64,000 nucleotides of DNA, taken from Candidatus Albibeggiatoa sp. nov. NOAA (GTDB taxonomy: Bacteria; Pseudomonadota; Gammaproteobacteria; Beggiatoales; Beggiatoaceae). Location: the NCBI GenBank assembly GCA_025800385.1, contig JAOXRS010000047.1, positions 1 through 64,000 on the forward strand. Reading direction: 5' to 3'. How positions within the stretch are numbered: the first letter of the stretch is position 1; each line of letters opens with the position of its first letter. Both the position numbers and the translations under genes were made by a program. Positions 18,643 to 27,442 of this stretch are shown in pieces. The notes beneath the pieces are model-generated. The model ran no database searches, had not been told where the DNA came from, and worked only from the letters and a program-made list of their open reading frames with translations.

Positions 18643-19995
18643 CTATAGTGTGAAATTAAATCGGTCGATCAACGCCCCCGGTAGACGCGCACTAACCACA
18701 GAACGTTTTTCATATGTATCGGTATCCATAATAAACTCACGTTCCCGCGTCAACGCAATTAAATTTGAACCGAGTAAATTATATAAACTTTCATCAAATC
18801 GCATCACATTCAACGGTGCAACAATTTCCCCATCTTCCACCCAAAAACTGGCAAAACGCGTCATACCTGTAATACGGCAAGCGGTACGGTCTGAGTAATT
18901 GAGATACCATAAGTTGTTAATATAAACCCCTGTTCCCAATTCTTTTAAAATCTCTTTTTGTGAAAATTCACCGGGTTGCATATCAATAGACACAGGCGAT
19001 TCATGACCGTTTGCACCGTTAGTGGTTAAATTGTATTCTTTGGCAGTTCGAGGAGAAATCAGAGTATTTTTTAATTTACCTTGTTCAATTAAATTTAGGT
19101 ATTGAGGGCGTAAAAAGCCTTGTTCTTGAAATGATGGTGCAACACCATGTTCCATATTTTCCCGAATCGTTACCGATGGGTGTAATTGACAACTTTTGTC
19201 TTCTTGCATCCGAAGTAATGGACTTTGTTTGGTCTGCAAATCTCGATTACTAAATCCACCCCAACACAATAAACTAATGATTTCATGCAAGGCAGCAGGT
19301 GCAAGAAACACTTTATATTGCCCCGGTTTAATCGTCATCGGATCACGTTTTAAAATATCTAATTGCTGCTTAGACTCGCGCATCTTGTCCAAGAAAGTGA
19401 CAGAATTCCATTGAAAGCCTGCATACGCATTTTTAACCGCTTTGTCTTTGGTATGGTACAAGCTCCAGTCCAAATTAAAGCTATAAGTATTTTGCCAGTT
19501 CACTTGGCCTAAGGTATTAAAAAAACCAGAGAAAATTGCACCGCCTGCATAATGTCCAACAAAGTCAGTATCTTCTACATCACGTAAAATATCGGCCACA
19601 ATATCTTTTGCATCATGCAAATCATTCGGCATTACTGCGCCTGTATTATGGATTTCAGTGGAATAATTTAAATGTGGGTCTTCAGGTAAATAAGCGATAT
19701 GCTCACGTAATTTGAATAATAAGGCTTTTAAACGTTGCTCATCGGTTTCAAGCTCACCTGTTAAATCTAAATGGCCATGACTGCTGCGTTTGCCCTGAAT
19801 CAATTCCAGCTCAATCACGCGTTGTTCCACACTACCAACTTGACGGATTTTTCCATGGTTAAAACGGACAAAGTCAGACAATTCACCCGAAAAATGGCAT
19901 AATATCACTTCATTAGTGTTTTCTAATAATGTATTGACTAAGCGATTCAATTTTAAAAAATAATCTTGCATTGCCTTGCATTCCTTCTGACTCAT
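18643..19995 (-). CDS. TldD/PmbA-family metallopeptidase-like protein
   Basis: A 450-aa protein of the TldD/PmbA (TldE) family. In E. coli, TldD and TldE form a heterodimeric metalloprotease that matures microcin and degrades CcdA. The typical HExxxH of TldD is not evident, which points to the PmbA/TldE side. Recognisable segments are FSGELSDFVRFNHGKIRQ at the start, and the C-terminal ISPRTAKEYNLTTNGANGHES and GTGVYINNLWYLNYSDRTACRITGMTRF. An alternative ATG eight codons in (19971) has AAGG about ten bases upstream and may be the true start. No tldD lies nearby. Confidence 0.8.
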   Translation of the reverse strand: MSQKECKAMQDYFLKLNRLVNTLLENTNEVILCHFSGELSDFVRFNHGKIRQVGSVEQRVIELELIQGKRSSHGHLDLTGELETDEQRLKALLFKLREHIAYLPEDPHLNYSTEIHNTGAVMPNDLHDAKDIVADILRDVEDTDFVGHYAGGAIFSGFFNTLGQVNWQNTYSFNLDWSLYHTKDKAVKNAYAGFQWNSVTFLDKMRESKQQLDILKRDPMTIKPGQYKVFLAPAALHEIISLLCWGGFSNRDLQTKQSPLLRMQEDKSCQLHPSVTIRENMEHGVAPSFQEQGFLRPQYLNLIEQGKLKNTLISPRTAKEYNLTTNGANGHESPVSIDMQPGEFSQKEILKELGTGVYINNLWYLNYSDRTACRITGMTRFASFWVEDGEIVAPLNVMRFDESLYNLLGSNLIALTREREFIMDTDTYEKRSVVSARLPGALIDRFNFTL

Positions 19996-20056
19996 GCCAT
20001 CATAGTTTTTGTTCGTTAAACTATAACATTTTTATACATTTTTTGGATATTGAAAT

Positions 20057-21124
20057 ATGTTACGCAAATTTATTCTTGCAAGCTTGATTTCTGTATTACT
20101 GGTAGCTTGTAACCCGCAAAACCCTTATCAAGAGCGTCAGCAACAACAGCAATTTTATGTGTTCGGGACATTGGTTGCAGTCACTTTGTGGGATGTGCCA
20201 AAACAAACTGCTGATCAAGCGTTTACTGACATCATGCACAGCTTGCAGGCATTGCATAAAAAGTGGCACGCATGGGATAAAAGCAGTCAAGTGGTTGCAT
20301 TAAATCAGGCGATTGCACAAGGCCAAGCTTATACGATTGAAGATGAATCTTTGCTAGATTTATTAACACAGGCACAAACGTTGGCAGCCAAAAGTGATTA
20401 TTTATTTGAACCTGCAATCGGGAAATTGATTGCATTATGGGGTTTCCATCAAGATGAGCCACATTTATCTGAACCACCAGCATTGGAAGCGATTGAGAAG
20501 TTACTAGCCGAGAAACCCAGTATTGCCGATTTAACCATTGAAGGTAATGTCGTGACCAGTTCAAACCCAGCAGTACAATTAGACTTCGGTGCATATGCCA
20601 AAGGGTATGCAGTGGATATGATGGTTGAGAAATTGAAAAAACTAGACATTGAAAACGCAATTGTTAATGCAGGCGGTAATTTAAAAGTATTGGGCAAAGC
20701 GGGTGAACGCCCTTGGATGATTGGGGTACGCCACCCGTTTCCAACTGAAGAAAAATCAGTACTTGCGGCAGTGGCTGTAGAAGGTGAATTAAGCGTTGTG
20801 ACTTCAGGTGATTACGAACGCTATTTTGAATTTGATGGTAAACATTATTCTCATGTGATCGATCCGCGAACAGGTCAGCCAACGACACAAATTCGCTCAG
20901 TTACTGTGGTTGATGAAAGTGCGACTTTTGCAGATGCCGCAGCAACAGCTTTGATGGTAGCAGGTATTGAAAACTGGTATGCCATGGCTAAAAAAATGGG
21001 CGTGCGCTATGTATTAATTGTGGATCAAGCGGGCACAGTACATTTAAATCCAGCGATGATTGATTTAGCTCAATTCCAAAAACGTGATTTACCTAAGTCC
21101 GTTATCAGCGAGCCACTTATTTAA
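20057..21124 (+). CDS. apbE: FAD:protein FMN transferase (ApbE), lipoprotein
   Basis: A 355-aa periplasmic lipoprotein that attaches FMN covalently to a threonine of partner flavoproteins such as NqrB/NqrC and RnfG/RnfD. The signal peptide ends with a lipobox, L-V-A-C18. The family core is clear: FGTLVAVTLW, LDFGAYAKGYAVD (about 176-188), NAGGNLKVLGK, and the Mg-binding SHVIDPRTGQP with the following ATFADAAATALMV. The target in this organism is unknown; no nqr or rnf gene is in the window. A promoter-like TTGTTC-N17-TTATAC lies at 20009-20037. Confidence 0.95.
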   Translation: MLRKFILASLISVLLVACNPQNPYQERQQQQQFYVFGTLVAVTLWDVPKQTADQAFTDIMHSLQALHKKWHAWDKSSQVVALNQAIAQGQAYTIEDESLLDLLTQAQTLAAKSDYLFEPAIGKLIALWGFHQDEPHLSEPPALEAIEKLLAEKPSIADLTIEGNVVTSSNPAVQLDFGAYAKGYAVDMMVEKLKKLDIENAIVNAGGNLKVLGKAGERPWMIGVRHPFPTEEKSVLAAVAVEGELSVVTSGDYERYFEFDGKHYSHVIDPRTGQPTTQIRSVTVVDESATFADAAATALMVAGIENWYAMAKKMGVRYVLIVDQAGTVHLNPAMIDLAQFQKRDLPKSVISEPLI

Positions 21125-21146
21125 TTTATCAAGTAAAAAGTATGTT

Positions 21147-21182
21147 TGTAGGGTGGAAAACTCGATGCCATTCCATCCTACA
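21147..21182 (+). terminator. Hairpin after apbE
   Basis: TGTAGGGTGGAA (21147-21158) pairs with TTCCATCCTACA (21171-21182) in a 12-bp stem with one G-T pair and a 12-nt loop. The sequence after it is AT-rich but without a continuous T tract. It lies 22 bp after the apbE stop. Confidence 0.55.
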
Positions 21183-21266
21183 TGATTAAAATTTTTGCAT
21201 CATAATAGATTCTGAATTCAAAACATTGCGCGCTTTTATTTTATTGCGAGAAATAAATCTAAAAAG

Positions 21267-21295
21267 TTGATTTTATTCCTTGTTATCGCTAAACT
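21267..21295 (+). promoter_or_regulatory. Possible sigma70 promoter for der
   Basis: TTGATT at 21267-21272, a 17-bp spacer and TAAACT at 21290-21295, giving a start near 21302 and a leader of about 33 nt. The -10 box is weak, so this is only a candidate. Confidence 0.35.
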
Positions 21296-21334
21296 TTTCC
21301 AGCTTCATTCATAACGCCTTATCAACCACAAACT

Positions 21335-22726
21335 ATGCTACCCACAATCGCCATTGTTGGCCGTCCAAATGTTGGAAAATCTACTTTATTTAATGTGTTA
21401 ACTCGTACCCGAGATGCGCTAGTGGCCAATCAATCTGGTTTAACTCGAGATCGTCAGTTTGGGCGTGGCCTTGTTGGCGGTAGAGATTATTGGGTAATCG
21501 ATACAGGCGGCTTGACTGATGACGATGACCATATGGCAGAACACATCAGTAGTCAAGTGACGCAAGCGATTGAAGAATCAGACAGTATTTTATTTGTGGT
21601 CGATGGCCGACATGGTTTAACCGCCGCAGATGAAATGATTGCCCACCAATTGCGCATGATTAATAAACCGACTTTCCTCGTGGTAAACAAAACCGATGGT
21701 TTGCAAAATAGCATCGCCATGGCGGAATTTTACGCATTAGGTTGGGGTGATGCTTATCCGATTTCCTCGACACATAAACATGGCATCAGTGACTTAATGG
21801 ATGAAGTGTTTGAAAAGCTAGATTGGCCTGAAGAGGAAGAAATTGAGCAAGATGATAGCATTAAAGTCGCTATTGTCGGCCGTCCAAATGTGGGCAAATC
21901 CACCCTAGTCAATCGTATTTTAGGCGAAGAACGCGTAATTGCTTACGATCAACCCGGTACAACGCGCGATAGTATTTTTGTTCCTTTCGAACGTAACGGC
22001 CAAGCCTATACATTGATTGATACAGCGGGGGTCAGACGAAAAGCTAAAGTCTCTGAAACTATTGAGAAATTCAGTGTATTAAAAACCTTGAAAGCGATAG
22101 AACAAGCCAATGTCGTCGTATTGGTTTTAGACGCACGCGAAGGGCCTACCGATCAAGATTCAAGCTTATTAGGTCATGTGCTCGAGATGGGACGTTCATT
22201 GGTCATTGCGGTGAATAAATGGGATGGCTTGGAATCTGATGAGAAAGATTGGATTAAAGTTACTTTAGGTCGAAAATTGCATTTCGTTGATTTTGCAAAG
22301 ATTCATTTTATTTCTGCTTTACATGGTACAGGTGTAGGTAATTTATATAAAACCATCCAACAGGCTTACCGTGCGGCATTTTTAGAAATTGGTACATCAC
22401 GTTTAAATCAAATTTTGCAAGATGCTGTCGAAGCCCATCAACCACCATCAGTACGTGGTCGCCGTATCAAATTGCGCTTTATTCACCAAGGCGGCAGCAA
22501 CCCACCGAAGTTTGTGATTCATGGTAATCAAGTGGAATCGTTGTCACCATCTTATAAACGCTATATTACCAATTGCTTACGTGAGAATTTTGATTTTGCA
22601 GGTACACCGATTAAATTAGAATTACGTCAGGGCGAAAACCCATTTGCAGGCAAGCGTAACGAATTAACTCCGCGTCAAGAGCGTAAACGCCGCCGTATGA
22701 TGAAACATATCAAGAAGTCTAAATAA
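21335..22726 (+). CDS. der: Ribosome-assembly GTPase Der (EngA)
   Basis: A 463-aa essential GTPase with two tandem G domains and a KH-like C-terminal domain, needed for 50S subunit maturation. Both P-loops read GRPNVGKST (residues 8-16 and about 182-190). G3 is DTGG and DTAG, and G4 is NKTD and NKWD. The KH domain carries the [18 protein letters not shown] segment, and the tail is basic ([12 protein letters not shown]). The gene converges on pyrE with a strong hairpin between them. Confidence 0.98.
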   Translation: MLPTIAIVGRPNVGKSTLFNVLTRTRDALVANQSGLTRDRQFGRGLVGGRDYWVIDTGGLTDDDDHMAEHISSQVTQAIEESDSILFVVDGRHGLTAADEMIAHQLRMINKPTFLVVNKTDGLQNSIAMAEFYALGWGDAYPISSTHKHGISDLMDEVFEKLDWPEEEEIEQDDSIKVAIVGRPNVGKSTLVNRILGEERVIAYDQPGTTRDSIFVPFERNGQAYTLIDTAGVRRKAKVSETIEKFSVLKTLKAIEQANVVVLVLDAREGPTDQDSSLLGHVLEMGRSLVIAVNKWDGLESDEKDWIKVTLGRKLHFVDFAKIHFISALHGTGVGNLYKTIQQAYRAAFLEIGTSRLNQILQDAVEAHQPPSVRGRRIKLRFIHQGGSNPPKFVIHGNQVESLSPSYKRYITNCLRENFDFAGTPIKLELRQGENPFAGKRNELTPRQERKRRRMMKHIKKSK

Positions 22727-22734
22727 TTGAATCT

Positions 22735-22776
22735 AAAGCTTTGGATTCTCAACATGAGGTATTCAAAGCTTTCTTA
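22735..22776. terminator. Bidirectional terminator between der and pyrE
   Basis: AAAGCTTTGGAT (22735-22746) pairs with ATTCAAAGCTTT (22761-22772), one G-T pair, and the loop itself contains a CTCA/TGAG mini-stem. Located between the two convergent stop codons, 9 bp after der and 12 bp before the end of pyrE. Confidence 0.65.
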
Positions 22777-22783
22777 AGTTTAA

Positions 22784-23425
22784 TTATACGCCGTATTGTT
22801 CACGATACGTTGCAATGGCTTTTAGTAATTCATCATTACCATCTTGTTCAGATAAATAATCAACCACGTCTTGTAAACCAATAATGCTCATCACTTTTGT
22901 ATTGTAAGTTTGTTCTACTTCGGTAATTGCCGACACCTCACCTTGACCTTTTTCTTGTCGGTTCAATGAAATCATCACCCCAGCTAATTCTGCGCCTGCG
23001 TTTTGAATGATTTGCATAGATTCACGAATCGCCGTACCTGCACTAATCACATCATCAATTAACAAAATACGGCCTTTCAATTCCGCACCCACAATCACAC
23101 CACCTTCACCATGATCTTTAGCTTCTTTGCGGTTAAAACACAGCGGATAATCACGGTTATGATGTTCTGCCAATGCAATTGCTGTCGCCGTTACCAATGG
23201 AATACCTTTGTAAGCAGGGCCAAACAATACGTCAAATTCTACACCTGCATCCACAATCGCATCTGCGTAAAACTTGCCAAGTTGCGCCATTGCATCGCCT
23301 GTATTAAACAAGCCAGCATTAAAAAAATAAGGACTTTGACGACCTGATTTTAAAGTGAATTCACCGAAACGTAAGACTTGCTGTTGAATCGCAAATTTCA
23401 AAAAATCGTGCTGATAAGCTTGCAT
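22784..23425 (-). CDS. pyrE: Orotate phosphoribosyltransferase
   Basis: A 213-aa enzyme of pyrimidine synthesis that makes orotidine 5'-phosphate from orotate and PRPP. The PRPP-binding motif is [16 protein letters not shown]. The catalytic loop shows [14 protein letters not shown], and the N-terminus shows [19 protein letters not shown], as in the E. coli enzyme. The start at 23425 (MQAYQHDF) gives exactly 213 aa, the E. coli length; the ATG three codons earlier is less likely. The N-terminal methionine region aligns with E. coli MKPYQRQF. Confidence 0.97.
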   Translation of the reverse strand: MQAYQHDFLKFAIQQQVLRFGEFTLKSGRQSPYFFNAGLFNTGDAMAQLGKFYADAIVDAGVEFDVLFGPAYKGIPLVTATAIALAEHHNRDYPLCFNRKEAKDHGEGGVIVGAELKGRILLIDDVISAGTAIRESMQIIQNAGAELAGVMISLNRQEKGQGEVSAITEVEQTYNTKVMSIIGLQDVVDYLSEQDGNDELLKAIATYREQYGV

Positions 23426-23768
23426 AATAAGCAACTAACCTTTTTAGCGTAGATGGGATTTTTTCAATTAAGATAATATGATTATTTTCGCTTTTTTTGT
23501 ATAAAATGCAACAGGCAGATCAAAAAATACTGTCATACAAATGTCATAAAACATCAAATTTAACAAGATTTTAAAAGTTCTTCTCATTTCTACGCATTTC
23601 ATTGTCTGTTATCCTACAATATTATCTAAAAACCACAATAACTATCTGTTTATATTGTACTTGTATCTACTATTTTTTTAATGCGGATTAAATGTTAAAA
23701 AGCATTTTCACACAAACTGTGTTATATTATGCGCCGATTGTTCCTAATCAGAGTGAGCCAAAAAGCCT
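23426..23768. other. 343-bp divergent intergenic region, pyrE / DUF1538 operon
   Basis: A very AT-rich region between two divergent genes that must hold promoters for both. TATATTAT at about 23723-23730 is a possible -10 box for the DUF1538 operon, but no -35 box fits at a proper distance. No hairpin attenuator or short leader peptide for pyrE was recognised. Confidence 0.4.
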
Positions 23769-24503
23769 GTGAAACAAGTACGTGCATTTGTTCAATCATT
23801 ACTTGGTAGCATTCGAGATTTAGCCCCCATCATCATCGTTATCGCGTTTTTTCAACTGGTTATCCTACGCCAACCCATTCCCGATTTAGCCAATATTCTT
23901 GCAGGTGTAGCACTGGTTATGCTGGGGCTGACGCTATTTGTCCAAGGGTTAGAAATGGGATTATTCCCGCTGGGTGAAAACATGGCCTACGCCTTTGCGC
24001 GAAAAGGGAGCGTGGTCTGGCTGCTGGTGTTCGCATTTTTACTGGGCTTTGGGACAACGATTGCAGAACCCGCTTTGATTGCCGTGTCCGCCGAGGCTGC
24101 AGAAGTCGCCGCAACAGGTGGTGTGATTGGCACAACAGAAGAGGATAAAAAGAATTATGCAAATGGTTTGCGCTTAACTGTCGCACTGTCGGTGGGCTTT
24201 GCGATTCTGATGGGTGTGATTAGAATTATCAAAGGTTGGCCAATTCATTATCTGATTATCATGGGCTACATGGGCGTGGTTGTGATGACAGGATTTGCAC
24301 CTGAATGGATTGTGGGGATTGCATATGATTCAGGTGGTGTGACCACGTCGACCATTACCGTGCCGCTGGTGACCGCGCTGGGTGTGGGGCTTGCGTCGAG
24401 TATTAAAGGCCGTAACCCAATGGTAGATGGTTTTGGCTTAATCGCCTTTGCCTCGCTCACCCCCATGATTTTTGTGATGTTATATGGAGTGATAACAAGC
24501 TAA
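23769..24503 (+). CDS. DUF1538 membrane protein, subunit A
   Basis: A 244-aa integral membrane protein of the DUF1538 family, with about six to seven hydrophobic segments. Family landmarks are RQPIPDL near residue 35, [14 protein letters not shown] (about 62-75), [13 protein letters not shown], and the highly conserved block [22 protein letters not shown] (about 185-206) followed by [14 protein letters not shown]. The same landmarks recur in the next gene, so the two are paralogous halves. Translation starts at GTG. The stop codon overlaps the ATG of the next gene. Membership in an operon with a PII-like protein suggests a nutrient transporter, but the substrate is unknown. Confidence 0.85.
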   Translation: MKQVRAFVQSLLGSIRDLAPIIIVIAFFQLVILRQPIPDLANILAGVALVMLGLTLFVQGLEMGLFPLGENMAYAFARKGSVVWLLVFAFLLGFGTTIAEPALIAVSAEAAEVAATGGVIGTTEEDKKNYANGLRLTVALSVGFAILMGVIRIIKGWPIHYLIIMGYMGVVVMTGFAPEWIVGIAYDSGGVTTSTITVPLVTALGVGLASSIKGRNPMVDGFGLIAFASLTPMIFVMLYGVITS

Positions 24504-25309
24504 TGGCATTACTTACCGAATTCTTATACCAGTTTTTTTTCAATGTATTAATGACCTTAAAAGATGTATTGCCCATTATCGGCATTATCTTAGGTTTCCA
24601 GTTTTTTGTAATCCGCAAGCCAATTCCTAATTTTGGACGGGTGCTTGTCGGTTTTATTTATGTGATTCTGGGCTTGGCTTTATTTCTACAAGGTTTAGAA
24701 CAAGCATTATTTCCACTGGGTCGTTTGATGGCGGAACAATTAACCAATCCATCCTTTATTATTCCCAATTTAGCCGAAGGTGAAGAATACGTCGTCCATT
24801 GGCCAGATTATTTCTGGGTCTATATATTTGCAGCGGCCATTGGTTTTTCCACTACGATTGCAGAACCTTCATTGTTAGCGGTCGCGATGAAAGCGTCAGA
24901 AGTATCAGGCGGCACAGTCACATTATGGGGCTTACGGATTGCAGTAGCAATTGGTGTAGCGATTGGGATTGCGTTAGGTACATTTCGGATTGTGACAGGT
25001 ACCCCACTACATTATTATATTATTGCGGGCTATATTATTGTTGTGATACAAACATTTTACGCGCCGCGTTCGATTATTCCATTGGCTTACGATTCAGGCG
25101 GTGTGACAACATCGACGGTGACTGTACCATTGGTTGCTGCATTGGGCTTAGGTTTGGCGGAAACAGTACCGGGACGTAGTCCTTTACTCGATGGATTTGG
25201 GTTAATTGCGTTTGCGAGCTTATTTCCTATGATGACCGTCATGGGTTATGCACAAGTGGGACTCGCGATTGCAAAATATCGTGGTAAATTATCAGAATCA
25301 GACGATTAG
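24503..25309 (+). CDS. DUF1538 membrane protein, subunit B
   Basis: A 268-aa paralogue of the preceding protein. It repeats the landmarks RKPIPNFGRVLVGF, FLQGLEQALFPLGR, FSTTIAEPSLLAVA and [22 protein letters not shown], then [15 protein letters not shown]. Its start codon overlaps the stop of subunit A, so translation is coupled. In other bacteria DUF1538 proteins of about 500 aa carry both repeats in one chain; here they appear as separate subunits, which suggests a two-repeat pore or carrier formed by a heterodimer. The invariant DSGGVTTS sequence is a good candidate for a substrate or ion site. Confidence 0.85.
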   Translation: MALLTEFLYQFFFNVLMTLKDVLPIIGIILGFQFFVIRKPIPNFGRVLVGFIYVILGLALFLQGLEQALFPLGRLMAEQLTNPSFIIPNLAEGEEYVVHWPDYFWVYIFAAAIGFSTTIAEPSLLAVAMKASEVSGGTVTLWGLRIAVAIGVAIGIALGTFRIVTGTPLHYYIIAGYIIVVIQTFYAPRSIIPLAYDSGGVTTSTVTVPLVAALGLGLAETVPGRSPLLDGFGLIAFASLFPMMTVMGYAQVGLAIAKYRGKLSESDD

Positions 25310-25319
25310 AGATGAAACC

Positions 25320-25670
25320 ATGCACTTTAAATTAATTATTGCTTTCATATCCGAAGACAAAACGGATAAAGTGTTAAAAGCTGCACGGGAGTGTGGTGCA
25401 ACAGGTGCGACAGTGATTAATCACGCGCGGGGCGAAGGGTTAAAACCAACCAAGACTTTTTTCGGTTTAAGTTTAGAGACCCAACGTGATGTTGCCCTGT
25501 TTCTGGTTGAAGAGCATTTATCTCGTAAAATTTTAGAAAATATCGCCGAGATAGGTGGTTTTGAAGCAGATGCTGGAGCAGGGATTGCTTTTCAGATTGA
25601 TGTTGAAGACGCAATCGGCGTATCACATCAAATGCGTAAATTGACACAAGTTGTGGGGGATGAAATATGA
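25320..25670 (+). CDS. PII-like signalling protein
   Basis: A 116-aa protein with the ferredoxin-like PII fold: FKLIIAFISEDKTDKVLKAARECGATGATVIN (first beta-alpha unit), a short T-loop region around FFGLSLETQRDVALFLVEE, and a second half ending with a GAGIAFQIDVEDAIG strand. It lacks the uridylylated Tyr and the C-terminal B/C signature of GlnB. It therefore belongs to the PII-like, transporter-associated group, which probably binds a nucleotide and gates the DUF1538 proteins encoded just upstream. Its stop overlaps the CBS gene by the ATGA arrangement. Confidence 0.8.
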   Translation: MHFKLIIAFISEDKTDKVLKAARECGATGATVINHARGEGLKPTKTFFGLSLETQRDVALFLVEEHLSRKILENIAEIGGFEADAGAGIAFQIDVEDAIGVSHQMRKLTQVVGDEI

Positions 25671-26092
25671 GCGATGAAAACAGCATTGTTCGTGTACGTG
25701 ATGTCATGAAAACGGAATTTGACCGCATTGATGGCACAAGCACAGTTTCGGAAATTTTAGGTTCGATGCAGCATCCAGAAGTACGTTTATTTGTCGTGAA
25801 TAAGCGTGATGAAAACGACGAGTTTGGTATGTTGTTGCTATCAGAAATTGCGCGTGAAGTATTGGCTAAAGACCGTTCGCCAGAGCGTGTGAATGTGTAT
25901 GAAATTATGGTGAAACCTGTCATCACCGTCTCGCCTAATATGGATATTCGCTATTGCGCCCGTTTATTTAACCGCTTCAAAGTATCACGTAGCTTAGTGG
26001 TTGAAAATGATGAAGTCATCGGCGTGGTGAGTTTTACCGATATTGTATTGCGTGGTATGTGCAATTTATATAATGTGTGCCCAGTCGGTTAA
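25667..26092 (+). CDS. CBS-domain pair protein
   Basis: A 141-aa protein made of two CBS motifs that form one Bateman module, a usual sensor of adenine nucleotides. CBS1 begins VRDVMKTEFDRIDGTSTVSEIL and CBS2 begins VYEIMVKPVITVSPNMDI, ending VENDEVIGVVSFTDIVL. No output domain is fused, so it probably acts on a partner, most simply the DUF1538 membrane proteins or the PII-like protein in the same operon. It is the last gene of the unit and overlaps the PII gene by 4 bp. Confidence 0.9.
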   Translation: MSDENSIVRVRDVMKTEFDRIDGTSTVSEILGSMQHPEVRLFVVNKRDENDEFGMLLLSEIAREVLAKDRSPERVNVYEIMVKPVITVSPNMDIRYCARLFNRFKVSRSLVVENDEVIGVVSFTDIVLRGMCNLYNVCPVG

Positions 26093-26118
26093 TTGTTTCA
26101 AAATTTGAATATTTAATG

Positions 26119-26162
26119 AAGGCTGTCAGCTCTATTACAAAGTTGTCAGCCTTTGTGCTTTT
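26119..26162 (+). terminator. Terminator of the DUF1538-PII-CBS operon
   Basis: AAGGCTG (26119-26125) pairs with CAGCCTT (26147-26153), followed by TGTGCTTTT. It lies between the CBS stop codon and the convergent ClpP-like gene. Confidence 0.6.
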
Positions 26163-26175
26163 CTAGCTGTCCATT

Positions 26176-27372
26176 TTACCAACGATAGTAATTGTCAGGG
26201 TTATAAATATGGTAAAAGTCACCGCGCACCAAACGAGGTAATGGACTGTATACACGGCCTTGCGCATCGATTAACACTTGTTGTAAATCTATTTCTACTT
26301 CTTCCAATTCCTCATCATCAGGAATATGTGTATAAGATTTTTCTTGTACCCCTTCAACAATCTCATCCACCCAACCTAGTTTCTTAGCATCGCTGGCAAA
26401 TTCAATCCAATCACCTTCTGCACTATGTTGATACATGGACTTAATAAATTCGTCCAATGTCACGCCCATTTTTTCTGCCACAGGTGCAAGCAAACGTTTA
26501 GACCATTGTTGGATAAATTTTAAAGATTCATCTAATTGCGTCGTATTACCCATGGCAAAACCAGACATTTGATGATGGACAATTAAAGCATTAGGATAAG
26601 CAAATGAACGTTCAGCCAACGCAGTGATAATCGCACCCATGCTACCTGCAAAGCTTTTCACTAACACATAAACAGGGGCTTCACTGTGCTTCATCACCTC
26701 TAAAATCCGCGCACCCTCCATTACAGAACCACCCATGCACTGCTCGATTACGATGAAAATGGGATATTCCGTACTTTTGTTATTATAGAAATGAATGTAT
26801 TTGGTTACAAAATCCGTGGTTTGGCTGCTAATCACCTCATCTAAAACAATCCGTCGATCACTGACAACCAGCTTTCCATCGATCACAGGATTGGCTAAAT
26901 ACTCAGGCTCTTTAATCTCATCAAATAAATCATTCAACTCTTTGCGCCGTAACAACTGCTCACGTAATTCATTCTCTAGGCTGAGTTTTTCACGTTCCGA
27001 TTCAATCTTGGCTAAAATACGTTTTTTCTTTTGCTCGAATACTTCATTTTGTAATTCCAGCCGTTCACTTTCAGCAGTTAAACGTACAATCTCATTTTTG
27101 ATTTTTTGTAAGGCTAACTCATTTTCCTGCCTCAGTTTTAGAATCTGCTTTTGATGCGATTGCACTTCTTCGCTATAAAGCTGCTCTAGGGTTGCGCTAA
27201 TATCTGCTTCAAGTTCTTCTAATTCAGAGTCAACCTCTAAAGTTTTGGTTAAACCCTGTTCTGCAAATTCAAGTGACGATAGTGTGTCCAATACCGATGA
27301 AGTGGTAATATTTTCATCTTCTGCATGAACAGCACTGAATAAACTCAATAGAAAAATAACCAAGTATTTCAT
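26176..27372 (-). CDS. Exported ClpP/SppA-like serine protease with coiled coil
   Basis: A 398-aa protein with a Sec signal peptide (MKYLVIFLLSLFSAVHA), so it acts outside the cytoplasm. Residues about 50-155 are a long Glu/Lys/Leu-rich coiled coil. Residues about 160-345 form a ClpP/crotonase-fold domain: EQCMGGSVMEG, nucleophile Ser244 in SFAGSMGA, and His266 in IVHHQMSG. The acidic residue is probably in SAEGDWIEF. Cytosolic ClpP has no signal peptide or coiled coil and needs ClpA/X. This one is more like membrane-side Clp/SppA proteins thought to cut signal peptides or envelope proteins, with the coiled coil taking the oligomerisation role. It is monocistronic, 70 bp after parC. Confidence 0.8.
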   Translation of the reverse strand: MKYLVIFLLSLFSAVHAEDENITTSSVLDTLSSLEFAEQGLTKTLEVDSELEELEADISATLEQLYSEEVQSHQKQILKLRQENELALQKIKNEIVRLTAESERLELQNEVFEQKKKRILAKIESEREKLSLENELREQLLRRKELNDLFDEIKEPEYLANPVIDGKLVVSDRRIVLDEVISSQTTDFVTKYIHFYNNKSTEYPIFIVIEQCMGGSVMEGARILEVMKHSEAPVYVLVKSFAGSMGAIITALAERSFAYPNALIVHHQMSGFAMGNTTQLDESLKFIQQWSKRLLAPVAEKMGVTLDEFIKSMYQHSAEGDWIEFASDAKKLGWVDEIVEGVQEKSYTHIPDDEELEEVEIDLQQVLIDAQGRVYSPLPRLVRGDFYHIYNPDNYYRW

Positions 27373-27442
27373 CGCACAACATTCCTAAATCAGCCTATGA
27401 TTAACATTAATTTTTAGTTTAGCATGAAACCAATAGCCTTGC

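Noticed and set aside
23426..23434. Three-codon upstream start of pyrE
   Set aside because: The second ATG gives 213 aa, aligning exactly with the E. coli start.
24799..25179. Second frame inside the DUF1538 B gene
   Set aside because: Cys/Ser-rich overlapping frame with no homology; the main frame has conserved motifs.
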